A stretch of DNA of 64,000 nt, taken from NCBI GenBank assembly GCA_963920525.1, contig OY986440.1:16187379-16251378 (forward strand). Reading direction: 5' to 3'. The notes under the pieces are model-generated. The model did no database searches. It saw nothing but the letters and a program-made list of their open reading frames with translations, and was not told where the DNA came from. The translations under genes were made by a program, and so were the position numbers. The number at the start of each line of letters is the position of its first letter. Positions within the stretch are counted from its first letter, which is position 1. Source of the stretch: Dichetophora obliterata. Lineage: Eukaryota; Arthropoda; Insecta; Diptera; Sciomyzidae. Of this stretch, positions 1-10,894 are shown piece after piece.

Positions 1-1610
1 TAGTTTAGTTTAGTTTAGTTTAGTTTAGTTTAGTTTAGTTTAGTTTAGTTTAGTTTAGTTTAGTTTAGTTTAGTTTAGTTTAGTTTAGTTTAGTTTAGTT
101 TAGTTTAGTTTAGTTTAGTTTAGTTTAGTTTAGTTTAGTTTAGTTTAGTTTAGTTTAGTTTAGTTTAGTTTAGTTTAGTTTAGTTTAGTTTAGTTTAGTT
201 TAGTTTAGTTTAGTTTAGTTTAGTTTAGTTTAGTTTAGTTTAGTTTAGTTTAGTTTAGTTTAGTTTAGTTTAGTTTAGTTTAGTTTAGTTTAGTTTAGTT
301 TAGTTTAGTTTAGTTTAGTTTAGTTTAGTTTAGTTTAGTTTAGTTTAGTTTAGTTTAGTTTAGTTTAGTTTAGTTTAGTTTAGTTTAGTTTAGTTTAGTT
401 TAGTTTAGTTTAGTTTAGTTTAGTTTAGTTTAGTTTAGTTTAGTTTAGTTTAGTTTAGTTTAGTTTAGTTTAGTTTAGTTTAGTTTAGTTTAGTTTAGTT
501 TAGTTTAGTTTAGTTTAGTTTAGTTTAGTTTAGTTTAGTTTAGTTTAGTTTAGTTTAGTTTAGTTTAGTTTAGTTTAGTTTAGTTTAGTTTAGTTTAGTT
601 TAGTTTAGTTTAGTTTAGTTTAGTTTAGTTTAGTTTAGTTTAGTTTAGTTTAGTTTAGTTTAGTTTAGTTTAGTTTAGTTTAGTTTAGTTTAGTTTAGTT
701 TAGTTTAGTTTAGTTTAGTTTAGTTTAGTTTAGTTTAGTTTAGTTTAGTTTAGTTTAGTTTAGTTTAGTTTAGTTTAGTTTAGTTTAGTTTAGTTTAGTT
801 TAGTTTAGTTTAGTTTAGTTTAGTTTAGTTTAGTTTAGTTTAGTTTAGTTTAGTTTAGTTTAGTTTAGTTTAGTTTAGTTTAGTTTAGTTTAGTTTAGTT
901 TAGTTTAGTTTAGTTTAGTTTAGTTTAGTTTAGTTTAGTTTAGTTTAGTTTAGTTTAGTTTAGTTTAGTTTAGTTTAGTTTAGTTTAGTTTAGTTTAGTT
1001 TAGTTTAGTTTAGTTTAGTTTAGTTTAGTTTAGTTTAGTTTAGTTTAGTTTAGTTTAGTTTAGTTTAGTTTAGTTTAGTTTAGTTTAGTTTAGTTTAGTT
1101 TAGTTTAGTTTAGTTTAGTTTAGTTTAGTTTAGTTTAGTTTAGTTTAGTTTAGTTTAGTTTAGTTTAGTTTAGTTTAGTTTAGTTTAGTTTAGTTTAGTT
1201 TAGTTTAGTTTAGTTTAGTTTAGTTTAGTTTAGTTTAGTTTAGTTTAGTTTAGTTTAGTTTAGTTTAGTTTAGTTTAGTTTAGTTTAGTTTAGTTTAGTT
1301 TAGTTTAGTTTAGTTTAGTTTAGTTTAGTTTAGTTTAGTTTAGTTTAGTTTAGTTTAGTTTAGTTTAGTTTAGTTTAGTTTAGTTTAGTTTAGTTTAGTT
1401 TAGTTTAGTTTAGTTTAGTTTAGTTTAGTTTAGTTTAGTTTAGTTTAGTTTAGTTTAGTTTAGTTTAGTTTAGTTTAGTTTAGTTTAGTTTAGTTTAGTT
1501 TAGTTTAGTTTAGTTTAGTTTAGTTTAGTTTAGTTTAGTTTAGTTTAGTTTAGTTTAGTTTAGTTTAGTTTAGTTTAGTTTAGTTTAGTTTAGTTTAGTT
1601 TAGTTTAGTT
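1..1610. repeat. (TAGTT)n pentamer satellite array
   Basis: The window opens inside a perfect head-to-tail array of TAGTT, which read in other registers is TTAGT or, on the other strand, AACTA. I count 322 copies without a single substitution up to 1610. It then dissolves into T-rich degenerate sequence (TTGTTGTATTTTATTTAG). The array continues past the left edge, so its true length is unknown. The unit differs by one base from the TTAGG telomere repeat of many arthropods. Flies as a group lack telomerase, so a satellite or an expanded LINE tail is at least as likely as a telomere. Confidence 0.97.
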
Positions 1611-2754
1611 TTGTTGTATTTTATTTAGTTTTTTTTCATTTTATTTATTTTCAGTTAATCTAATGTAATTTTATTAAATTTTTTTTATTGAATGTTAGAA
1701 AAGCAATATAATTACAACTTTAATCTAAAAAAACTAGCAACAAGCATCTGAGGCCTTCGGCTATCTTTATTTAATTTTATTCAATTTTATTTACTGTAAT
1801 GTTGTGTTTTATTTATTCTTTTATTTATACAAGCCAGTGTTTACAGAGAAATCATCTTGGAAATTGACGAAATATACATAAAGTTTTCTTAGCTTTTAAA
1901 AAACAAATAAGGAAACACTTTTAAAAATGGGAGCAAGGGCATGAAATTTAAATTTTTGTTTTTTACCTCACTTTTTAAACCCTTTTTTCAAAAATTTTAC
2001 ATAAGGCATTTTTTTAAAGGACATAATTTTTGATGCAACAATACATTATTACTTCTATCTTTTAGTACAACAATAAAAGGTGAAAAATAAAACAAATCAT
2101 GAATGAAACCTTTTATTAAAGAAATATAATTATGGATCATAGATGAAATAATAACGGTAAAAAAAAAAATAGTTTGTACATATTTTTTAACCTTCTCTTT
2201 AAATTAGCAAAGTTTCAGAAAGATTCGAGATGGTGAGCTCCACTGTCGGCCGATAATTGATGGAATCGCTCATACATACAACAAAGTCGTGAAATGTGTT
2301 TCTAACAAGGACCGAATATAACAGTTATTTTCGAAATTTCTTTTCAAAAAGTCAAATGGAAAGAGTAAGTCTATTTGATATTTGAATATAGCAATGTGAT
2401 GCTTGTTAGCTAAGGAATATTAGTCTTTAATGATTTTAATTTTTCTGATTTTTTTAAAAAAGTCAATAAATAGTCGTTATTTTTTGACAAAAAAATAAAA
2501 GTAAAATTTTAACTTATATTTTTGATCGAAAAACTAAAAGTAAAATGTTAACTTTTATTTTTGATCGCAATGAAATCAGTCAAAAAATAACGATTATTTT
2601 GAACTTTTTGACTTTTGGCTTTTTGAAAAAATCATAACCGTTAGGACCCTGGTTTCTAATTCCATAACTCAAGAACGAACCGTCCACTTTGCTTCGGAAC
2701 TTTTTGTTGTGTTTGTAATTATTAGGACAAGGCTTGTATAAAAGAAAAATTTTG
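1611..2754. other. AT-rich spacer, no gene seen
   Basis: The left part is decayed T-rich sequence leaving the pentamer array. The rest is AT-rich DNA with short homopolymer runs. No coding similarity or structured repeat is recognisable. Confidence 0.5.
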
Positions 2755-2990
2755 CCACACCCCCTTTCACCGCCCACAAATCAATAAAAACTTTTTGTTT
2801 CAGACAGTTTTGGTCGTATAAGGTTAAAATTTAGTAATTCGGTTTGTATGCTTACTGTCGTCGACTGTACTAAAAATGAGTTTCCACGCCCCCTTGAACC
2901 GCCCACAAATCAATGAGCATGCTTTATTGTAGACGGTTTTGGTCGTTTAAGGTTAATATTTATTAAATTTTTTCGTATGGTTTAAAAACT
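2755..2990 (-). repeat. Two tandem copies of a 129-bp module
   Basis: The motif CCACRCCCCCTTxxACCGCC followed by CACAAATCAAT occurs at 2755 and again at 2884. Each copy is followed by similar sequence (CAGTTTTGGTCGT against CGGTTTTGGTCGT). The same module occurs on the plus strand at about 14780 and 15035, read as GTGGGCGGTAAAAG. It is a dispersed, locally tandem non-coding repeat. I do not know its family. Confidence 0.6.
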
Positions 2991-3149
2991 GATGTGTCTG
3001 TTGATTTTTAACAAAAATAAAATTTATCAATCAAACAGTAAACAATAAGGATTTCACTATTCCTTTCACTGTTCATTTTTATATTATTTTTAAATTTTGT
3101 GTTTGAATTGCCTTTTATGCAAAATAAACATTTAAAAAAAGCCATTGAT

Positions 3150-3696
3150 TGCGTTTCGTTGCTATTAAAACATGTAGAACACTTTTTTCGATTTCCAAAA
3201 TTTAATGGAGATGGTGAACCTCCCTCATATAATACTAGATGCCTTCTAATTGGATTAAAAACTTTTGAGAGTAGAATAACTATTCTATCACTGCTTTTCG
3301 TCTTTGATATTAGAAATGGTTTGATTGATTGCCCTGCATTATTAGAAATGATTGATTTCAATGCTCCTGCAAGGATCCTTAGAAACTATTATCCTATTTA
3401 CTTAGAAATGGTGCGCTCTAATTATTCAGTTAATGCACCTATTAATTGTGATTTGTAAATGTTCAATTTGATAACTACTTATAATAGTTCAGATTTTTCT
3501 GTTTCTAAAGATCAAATGAGATTTCTATTAAATTCTATTTTATGAATTATTTGTCTTTAAATATATTTCTGTTATATCTTTTTATATTTCAATAAGTCTG
3601 TTAGTTACTGATGGCGCTTATAATTATTTTTAAATTCTATTAGTCTGTAAGCTACTGATGGTATAGACTTTAACTAAAATAAATAAATAAAATTGA
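3150..3696 (+). mobile_element. LINE 3' fragment (CR1/Jockey-type C-terminus)
   Basis: An open frame ending at 3458 matches the region after the RT domain of CR1/Jockey-type LINEs. It reads YNTRCLLIGLKTFESR, then an LxxFDIxxGxIDCPALLE stretch, then the A-P-x-R-x-L-R block and a degraded N-Y motif near the stop. The catalytic RT motifs are absent, so the copy is strongly 5'-truncated and cannot act. About 220 bp of 3' UTR follow, ending in an A-rich tail of AAATA-type repeats at 3677-3693. The antisense frame at 3008-3361 is a shadow. The exact clade is uncertain. Confidence 0.75.
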
Positions 3697-4743
3697 AAGA
3701 GTTTTAGTGAACTTTCATTTATTTCTAGGTGCCTTAAAAGTTTGAAAAATACACTTAAATAAGAAAGTAGTGCATTGCGACTTCAAAATGCTCAATGAGT
3801 AATAAAGTCATACACACAATATGTTTTTTTTTTTTCTAAATTAGTTCGTAGATTTTTTTCTTGTGAAGGAAGCCTCGTACATTTTTCATGTTGAGTGCTT
3901 TAATCAAACAAATCCGTAGCATAGATTCTTGTAACCTTTTAAACCGTTTGGTGTGTAAATCAAACAATAATAGAAAAAAGGGTTGACTTTTCGCCACTCG
4001 CCCACGGTATGTTGATGCATAACTTGCTTTGCCAAGGGGCATGATGGACTGGGAACAGGCGCTGCTGGCACAGGCTTCATAATTTGCATGTCTAATTTGT
4101 AACATAATAACCGACATGTACGCAGCCCATAGATTATTATTACTTTCATAAATATTTGCCGTAATGCTTTTGATTGTGTAGAATAAGCTGTCGACAATAA
4201 TGACTTCAATGCTCTCAATTAAAAGCTGTTTACGTGTCATGATCTTAATTAAGATGATCTGGTGGCAAAACTGCCAAGCTGCACATTGCATGGATCCGTG
4301 CTTAATTTTCCCACAAGTACTTGTTAATTTATGCATATTTTGGTAGCAGAGACAAAGGCCGGGACTAGCTACTGTAAAAGGGTGAAGACTGCTGACTTTG
4401 TGTTGAATTTGAGTGGACTGGTGGCCCTTTTGTGATATGAAATAGATAAAAAGTTATTTTGTGACAATAAAAATTCCCTGTAACACAGACTCAATTTGTG
4501 TTAGACGTGTGTTTGACCCTTTTCAAAATTTTGTTTAGGAAAGTAACCTTAAACGAAGTCGTCGTAAAGGGTTAAAATATAATATACCAATGTTTCTTGG
4601 GAAATTTTACTTTAGCTCTTTTCGGACAAGATTTGTCTAAGGCGTAATTGTAAGGAGGAAAAAAAGTTAGATTTTAATTACTTCCAATAAAAAGTCTACC
4701 ACGCCGCAGACATTTTTTATTGCAAGAAATTTTCATTGCATAG
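3697..4743. other. Unique-looking intergenic sequence; unrecognised ORF on minus strand
   Basis: 3840-4340 has more balanced base composition than its surroundings and no visible internal repeats. A minus-strand open frame of 166 codons (3836-4336) and a shorter one inside it in another frame match no family I recognise. The predicted protein has no clear domain, signal peptide or biased composition, so I do not call it a gene. The sequence resembles ordinary fly non-coding DNA, with TTAATTAA-type and TGCATG-type motifs at 4240-4340. Confidence 0.4.
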
Positions 4744-4916
4744 ATGTTGAAAGCTTTTAACCTATTGTCTATAGGGCATAGGGATATTCCTGGAAATCGT
4801 AGAGCGGATGAGCTCGCTAGAGAAGGTACAACTGTAACGCTGCTGCCTTACATGGAAACATTAGGCATGCCACTTGCGTCTTGCAAGCAACAAGATCTTG
4901 TGGCTCTAAGGCAACA

Positions 4917-5400
4917 TTTTTTTTTTAAACATCAAAGAAACAAGGCATGCGCCTTATACAAACAACGTTTGGTCTTTGACCTGAAAGGAATGGGATAGAT
5001 TCTTAGAGGAAGAATTGATTGGCACCATACGTGAACTATCGATTAGGCGGAACAAACGTGAAAGACAATATGAATTGCTTATAACCGAGGCTAGTGTTAT
5101 GCCTTAACCTCGGCAAGCATTTCAAGCCCTCAGTTGTTCCTGTCCTTTAATTCCACATTTTCCACAATTTAGATGTGGATTTTTAGTTTTTCCATAATTC
5201 TTAAATGTAGGAAAGAACAAAAAAAGTGAAAAGAACCATGCCCGAGCCTGGATTCGAACCAGGGACCTCTGGGTTGATAGTCTAGTGCACTCTCCACTAG
5301 ACTAAAAAAAGTGAAAAGAACCATGCCCGAGCCTGGATTCGAACCAGGGACCTCTGGGTTGATAGTCTAGTGCACTCTCCACTAGACTACAAAGGCCGAC
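4917..5400 (-). mobile_element. tRNA-derived SINE, family A copy 1 (dimeric head)
   Basis: Read on the minus strand, it starts with a tRNA-like head: box A-like TAGTCTAGTGG, box B GGTTCGAATCC. The shared body follows (TGTGGAAAATGTGGAATTAA, an AGCCTCGGTTA block, GGTCAAAGACCAAA) and it ends in an A-run (T-run at 4917-4926). It interrupts the RNase H-type LINE. This copy is unusual in having the tRNA head twice, as an 85-bp tandem duplication (repeat starts at 5221 and 5306). Related copies lie at 16214, 52712, 55331 and 63427. It encodes no protein. Transcription by Pol III from boxes A and B is inferred from SINE biology. Confidence 0.9.
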
Positions 5401-5895
5401 AATTCACACAGAACATGCCACAGAAATGGCTAATTTCAGGTGGAAGCATAGCACTACCTCTAATACAGCTAGACAGATGTGGTCTAGTTTTACTGAAAAA
5501 CGAACGGCGAAGCTCACTCAATTGGCAAGGAAAGATCTCTCCATTCTGATGGGCGTTATAACGGGACACTGTCTTATAGGCAGGCATGCCCTTAGAATGG
5601 GGGTTCATGCGAATGACTTCTGCAGGAGTTGCAGAGACGAGGAAGAGGAGGAGACGGTATGACTTCTCCTCTGTTCATGCCCCGCTTTAGCCCGCAAAAG
5701 TCATAAGCATCTAGGTAGCCTCCTTTTTGCTGATCTCAGGGATCTTGAGGAGGTAGACGTTAAGCGTCTACTGCTTTTTATTATTAGTTCAGGTTGGTTC
5801 CAAGACAGTGCTTGGGAGAGGAGGAGTAGATCCTCTGTGGTATCACAACGGACCAAATAGCTTTTCTATGTGAGCCGGTCTTTGACCTGCCGCCA

Positions 5896-5920
5896 CCTTA
5901 ACCTAACCTAACCTAACCTA
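5896..5920. repeat. Short (CCTAA)n / (TTAGG)n tract at LINE 3' end
   Basis: CCTTAACCTAACCTAACCTA and a further CCTA form about four copies of the TTAGG-type unit on the complementary strand. It lies exactly where the tail of the RNase H-bearing LINE is expected, so a LINE tail explains it better than a telomere remnant. Confidence 0.85.
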
Positions 5921-7739
5921 GATGTAGCGGTGGGATTGAAGAGGTTAAGACAGAACTGAGTTATAGATGAAGCTATGTTCCACGCATATAGCACTATGAA
6001 CACACAAAATCTGGAGCTTCTTGCGTGACCTAAGCCAAAACTATGACACAAAAACTAAAGACCCTTTCGTATAATTTATATGGCGATTGAAAACTTTGAA
6101 GCAAGATTTCTCGAAACTTTAAAATTAGACTTAACCCATTCAATATGGATTGTTTTCAACGAAACAAGCTCCATAAATGGCCTATGAGCATGAAATTCCT
6201 ATAGCGTCTCCTTTTTTGAACCAACTACGAATATCGAAATTAAATTATGCGTAAATAATCGCATAGCAAGCAAAAAATGATGGGGCGAAAATATGTATAT
6301 GTATATGTTTTTGTGATAAATTTGATATTTGTAGTGAATTTTGTAAAATTACAAAAACAAAATATGCAAAGTTCAAAATAAAACCCTGTCGCAAAAACAA
6401 AACGACGGCACCTTATTGTATTCTTTGTAAATCTTTTGTGTATTTGATCAGCTGATCACAAAAGCATTACTAATAAGCATAGATTAAGCTATGGGCTACG
6501 CTGTGAGTTACATAAAAATGAATATAAGATAGTGTTTCGTTTAAATTATTTAATTATTTCCATTAGTTAAATGCTGATTTTAATTAATATTTCTAAAAAA
6601 AGTACATACTCAAATCAGCTGATTTTAAAAATACAATACTTTTTTGAAGGTTCGTTCACAATAAGTTGTAAGTATTATATATTTTAAAAAAATTTATCAC
6701 AGACACCACAAAGTCATGAATACCCCTATTGTGAAACATTAAATTTTTATTTAGACAATATCGCAAAATAACGACTAAACAGCTTACAAATTTGACAGTC
6801 GATCGCACATAAATAAAACAACGGTTAACTGGATGACGTATCCAGATTTTTTTCATCAAGTCTAAATTTAATTTAGAAACAATTTGAGAATTTTTTAAAA
6901 TTACATGCGTTTTAGTATGAATATCGGTACTATCAGAGAAAAGTTAGAGAACATCTTATCTAACTTTAATGCTGAAATGATAATTAGATGGTGTATACAG
7001 ATTTTTAAAGTTTTTTCTAAATTTATTAGCACTGTCCAGTGCTTCATTTAAGCAATTTTAATAAAAATAAAATGTATTTATAACAATTTTTACAATTTTA
7101 GTCGACATTTTCACGTTCGTTTGTTCAAATTAGTTGTTAAAACTTTATTTGTGTAAAACTTGCTATTGAACAATTTCATAAGCGTAAATTTTTACGTTTA
7201 TTCTAATAAAAAAAAATTAAATTATATAAATATGCAGTAATATAGGGAAGTGTCTCCGGTTGTGGGATACCCTTCGTATTTTTTGACAGAAAGCAAATAT
7301 CGTGAATTTGAGTATTGTCAAACGTGTAGTTGTAGCAGTACTCAGTTATTTTGCTAGCACCGAAGTGAATACACGCATTTGTTTGCTTGCTGTGAGCATT
7401 GAAAAAAAAAATCGAAAAAATCAACACCTGAATTTTTTGAGAGTGCGATAAATTGAAGTGAATTAATTTAAAAGAAGTGTTATGTGCATAATTAATGCAG
7501 TATTTTCATGGTATTTTGTGATGAAACATAAATTTCTGGCAAAATTGTATGGTGAACATAATTCACTTTCGAAATGGCTACAATTCCCAGTTGTGGGACA
7601 CCTCATGTAACTCGTTGTGGGACACTTTGGTTTTTGTATTTCAAGTATGCGTTCGATTTACAAACTGTCAAATATCATAGTTTTTGTCAACATAACATAT
7701 TTAAATTGTGTTTTTTTGCATTTTTACGCATTTTTTGCC
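5921..7739. other. AT-rich spacer; GTTGTGGGACAC motif cluster
   Basis: No gene is seen. Short open frames here lack any recognisable motif. The motif GTTGTGGGAxAC occurs at about 7258, 7592 and 7612, just upstream of the PHD-finger fragment. It may be 5' UTR sequence of the same mobile element. Confidence 0.4.
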
Positions 7740-7978
7740 ATGTCAACCGAGTCAGCTCCATCAGCCAAACCAACGAGTGATAAGCGAAAGGCAACGCGAC
7801 CAGCTAACCGTCGGCCTACCGCACTAAGCCGAAGAAGTCTCCACCATCTGATGATGTAGATTTCTGCATCATCTGTTTGGACATTCTGCCACTGAAATTG
7901 ACTGAAGCAAACTCAATCATATGCAATGAGTGTAAACGGCCAGTGCATTTGAAGTGCGCTAACATCATCATAACATAA
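7740..7978 (+). pseudogene. PHD-finger ORF fragment, probably LINE ORF1 N-terminus
   Basis: An ATG at 7740 opens a Ser/Pro/Lys/Arg-rich stretch (MSTESAPSAKPTSDKRKATR). One frame change near 7830 is needed to reach KPKKSPPSDDVDF and a PHD-like zinc finger: CIIC, then ICNECKRPVHLKC, closing at TAA 7976-7978. The Cys and His spacing (C-x2-C, then C-x2-C-x4-H-x2-C) is visible directly. CR1-type insect LINEs often carry such a finger near the start of ORF1, which is my preferred reading. A pogo-type transposase tail is an alternative. No downstream gag or RT follows. Confidence 0.55.
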
Positions 7979-8639
7979 GCCCAGGCTTATTTTGAAGGAA
8001 AGACTCGATCAACTTTTTTCTTTTCTGTGAAACATTAGGCACCTTAATATACATAGTAGTAGTTGACATAAACGCAGAGAAAAAATATAGTTGCAACAAC
8101 AATGTTTTAAAAGGATCATAGTATGATTCGGATTATGATTGTTGATAAAAAAAAAAAAATGATTGTTGATAGCATGTTCTTAAACATATAATGGTTTCTA
8201 TCAGTGATGTTCCTCGACGCGTCGTCTTTAATTGTCGACATTTTGGTGCCGATAATGTAGAGAATGGTCGATGACGTAGACAATGTAGACAATTGTGTAA
8301 GCAATGTCAACAAAATGCAACACTGCGAAAATGCAGGTTCTTGTTAGATTGTGCTGATTCTTAAAGTCCTTTGAAAAATTCGTTTATTTAACAAAAATTA
8401 ACAAATTGAACAAACAAAAAGCATGTCTGGAATCTGCAAATATAACGAATGCTATGATCATGGTAAAATGATTACAACAATTATATTTAGAAAAGGAATT
8501 TTTCCGTAGGAACCAAAAACAACCATCATTCTCTTATTGTGACGAAAATTAAATGATTGCAACAACTTTATTATAAATTTCTTTTTAGGAACCAGAATAT
8601 TATAGAAACAATAATTTTTTTTTTATTTCAATGCACACC
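7979..8639. other. AT-rich spacer, no gene seen
   Basis: Low-complexity DNA with short GTCGACATTTTGG and GTAGACAATGTAGACAA repeats at about 8230-8310. No coding or RNA feature is supported. Confidence 0.4.
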
Positions 8640-8815
8640 AATTTCCACAGCTATTAATTAAGATATCCCTAGAGGTTTGCCTTTGTATGCCGCCGAACAG
8701 AAATATTAATTCAATTGGAAAAACTTTTTGAAAAACTTTCTGTCCGAGCTGAGGTCTGAACCGCGGCTTTTTCGCTTACGAGCCACGCAGACTACCAGTA
8801 GACCACAGCTGCTAC
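8640..8815 (-). mobile_element. tRNA-derived SINE, family B copy 1
   Basis: On the minus strand, a tRNA-like head (GGTCTACTGGTAGTCTGCG, then a box B-like CGGTTCAGACCTC) is followed by the body TTTTTCCAATTGAATTAATA and TTTCTGTTCGG. The same head-body arrangement, with TTCAATTGAATTAATTTTTC and TGTTCGG, is present on the plus strand at 36703-36965. The 3' part of this copy has diverged or is truncated. Confidence 0.72.
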
Positions 8816-9789
8816 TACCGGTCGCCTGACTAAAGTCATTCATAAACATGGTACATTGAGTGTATTGTCACAAAAATAGCAATATTTACGGTAAATGGAA
8901 ATATGCTTGCTACAATCAAAGTCGAAAATGTACTTTTTCTGCGTGCAGTCTTTAGGATAAGTCGATTCATAACAAAATATAGTAACTGAAGAGTTGACAA
9001 ACGAAACGGCACATAACGACGAATCGATAAAACTTATTGTCTCTGAATAAAGTGAAAGGTTTCCTACAAAACTGTTCGGACACAATAAGTTCTTTCGATT
9101 TTTGACAATGTGCTGCTTCGTTTACCCACGATCAAAAAGTAGTTCAGAAAAACATTCAAAATTCTAGTATGTTTGTCTATATCATAATATTCACATTTAT
9201 CATGATTGACAGATTGATTTTTACTGTAACTTATAGTTGAGCCAATTATAATCTGTTGACGATAGTATGATGTGAACCATAATGTTATTTTTGGTACCAA
9301 AATTAGTAAATAATGACTTTATTAAGGCAAAAATAGTACAATCGTTTCAGTAAACAAATTATTATTGCAGTAATCATGTCTCAACCATGTCTTTTCTCTG
9401 CGTGTAGTAAGTTCATTAATTTTTTGGGAACACGAAGCCAATTTATTGATGACAGTTTCCTTGTTCACAGAAATATCCTTATGAATATTTAATGGCGCTA
9501 AACCATAACATCATTCTATTAGATCTTTATCGATTTTTTACAACAGTATATTTTATGTATTAAATGAATTCTGGACTCGTAACTGCATACATTAACACGT
9601 TAACGGTCATGAGGCACATACGGTGTGCTTCAATAAAATGTACACGTAGGCTCTGAGGCAGTATTTGATTACACATTATAGTTCATGGTTTAAAATTAGT
9701 ACCTCGAAATGCAAATCTGTAAACGTAGTTCAATTCCGCATGGCCTGGCATACCTAAACCTATCTTTAGCACATCATTTTTATATCGCC
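8816..9789. other. AT-rich spacer, no gene seen
   Basis: No recognisable coding domain or repeat. Minus-strand frames of about 80 codons at 8840-9300 have no motif and irregular composition, so they are not called. Confidence 0.4.
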
Positions 9790-9900
9790 ACTATTAAAAA
9801 AACCCCTTTTACTGGGGTATATTAATTTTGTCACTCCGTTTGCAACGCCCATAAAGAAGCGTGGTAGGTATAGAAAAGTATATATATTCAAGAGAATATG
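9790..9900 (-). repeat. 3' tail module of a dispersed repeat (inverse copy)
   Basis: Read on the minus strand, this segment contains ATATATACTTTTCTATACC, then ACCACGC, then a GGGCGTTGCAAACGGAGTGA block ahead of a TTAATATACCCC end. The same tail occurs on the plus strand at about 20140-20222, as GTTACAAACGGAGTGACAAA. It is a diverged, truncated copy of the repeat described at 19378. Confidence 0.7.
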
Positions 9901-10360
9901 TCGCAGTTCAATATTGCCAGACGAAATGGTTATTTACTATGATCAAAACAAAATTGCACAAATATACAAACATGGCACAGCACATGTACCCCACGGCGTA
10001 TACATTAGGCCGTGAGGTACATATGTTGTGCCTCAATAAAATATTTCAAAATTTCACACAAATATAAAAAAAAAACATTTTCTGATATTTTGTTCGGATT
10101 TTCTGATACCAAAATACACTAGATCTGTAAAAAATGGCCCGGAGGACCCGATATTTTTATGTATGGTGGCAGTTAAAGTGTTAATTGGTGTGATTGAGAT
10201 GAAGTGTCACCGCTAGAATTTGAGGATAACATTTTTTAAAACCACTTTGCGATAGTCACACACAGCTTAAAAAATCGTGAAACTGACAAATGTACAAATT
10301 AAATTCACTTTTACGTTCATTTAAAAACACTGTAGGCATGTCAAAAAGACACATGAAAAT

Positions 10361-10894
10361 GCCGAGACACATAAACTTATTTTTGGGTCGTAGAATTTAG
10401 TGGAATACTCAGTTTTTCCCAATCAGATCAAAATCGCGAGATATTTGCGATTGCAATTTAGTCACTTTTAGACCCATTTTTAGCCATATTTTCCTTATTT
10501 TTGGAGAACAAAAATTTTAACCACCTCCGATTTTGCTTAAACTTTCAGAATTTAATCTACTTACAAAAATACTAGTATAATTAAAAAAAATTTAATATTT
10601 TTTTAAAGATTTTACGTTTAACATTCAAATTTGGTCAAAATGGAGAGAAATGCAAAATTACTTAACCTTTGAAAAATCATAGATTACACAAGACTTACTT
10701 GATTTTCACGTTGGAAGTATTTTCGAAAATACAATAAAAAGTAATTGTTAAAATACTATAAAAATTTTTTTAAATGACGGTCAAATGATGGTCAAATAAC
10801 AAAAATCTGAATATCTCGAGAATTTGATCTGATTTGGAAAAACTGAATATGCCACTAAATTCTACGACCGAAAATTAAGCTTACGTGTCTCGGC
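10361..10894. mobile_element. MITE-like element with 85-bp inverted repeats
   Basis: Left arm 10361-10447 (starting GCCGAGACACATAAACTTA) is matched by the reverse complement of 10811-10894 (starting GCCGAGACACGTAAGCTTA). The arms share GGTCGTAGAATTTAGTGG and an AATCAGATCAAA block with few mismatches. The 363-bp centre has no coding frame, so it is a non-autonomous inverted-repeat element. No clear target-site duplication is visible. Confidence 0.8.

Larger units (their letters stand above)
4744..5920 (+). mobile_element. RNase H-bearing LINE (LOA/I-like), 3' part, split by a SINE
   Basis: 4744-4916 encodes the end of a LINE RNase H domain: a GHRDIPGN motif followed by RADELAREGTT. The frame then meets an inserted SINE (4917-5400). 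Coding resumes about 5401-5875 with the C-terminal region typical of LOA/I-type ORF2: the TGHCLIGRHALRMG motif, then FCRSC plus an acidic EEEEE run, then CPALARKSH and SGWF. A premature TGA at 5660 and the SINE make it non-functional. The 3' end carries a CCTAA-repeat tail. RNase H and this tail separate it from the CR1/Jockey-like LINEs elsewhere in the window. The 5' end is truncated near 4744. Confidence 0.82.

Noticed and set aside
1..1610. Definite chromosome end
   Set aside because: The unit is TTAGT and not TTAGG, only one side is visible, and simple satellites explain it equally well.
3836..4336. 166-codon minus-strand open frame as a host gene
   Set aside because: No recognisable domain, a second overlapping frame in the same region, and no splice or codon evidence that I can weigh by eye.
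5233..5398. Two tRNA genes in tandem on the minus strand
   Set aside because: The box elements belong to SINE family A heads; the anticodon and acceptor stems do not pair well and a SINE body with A-tail follows.
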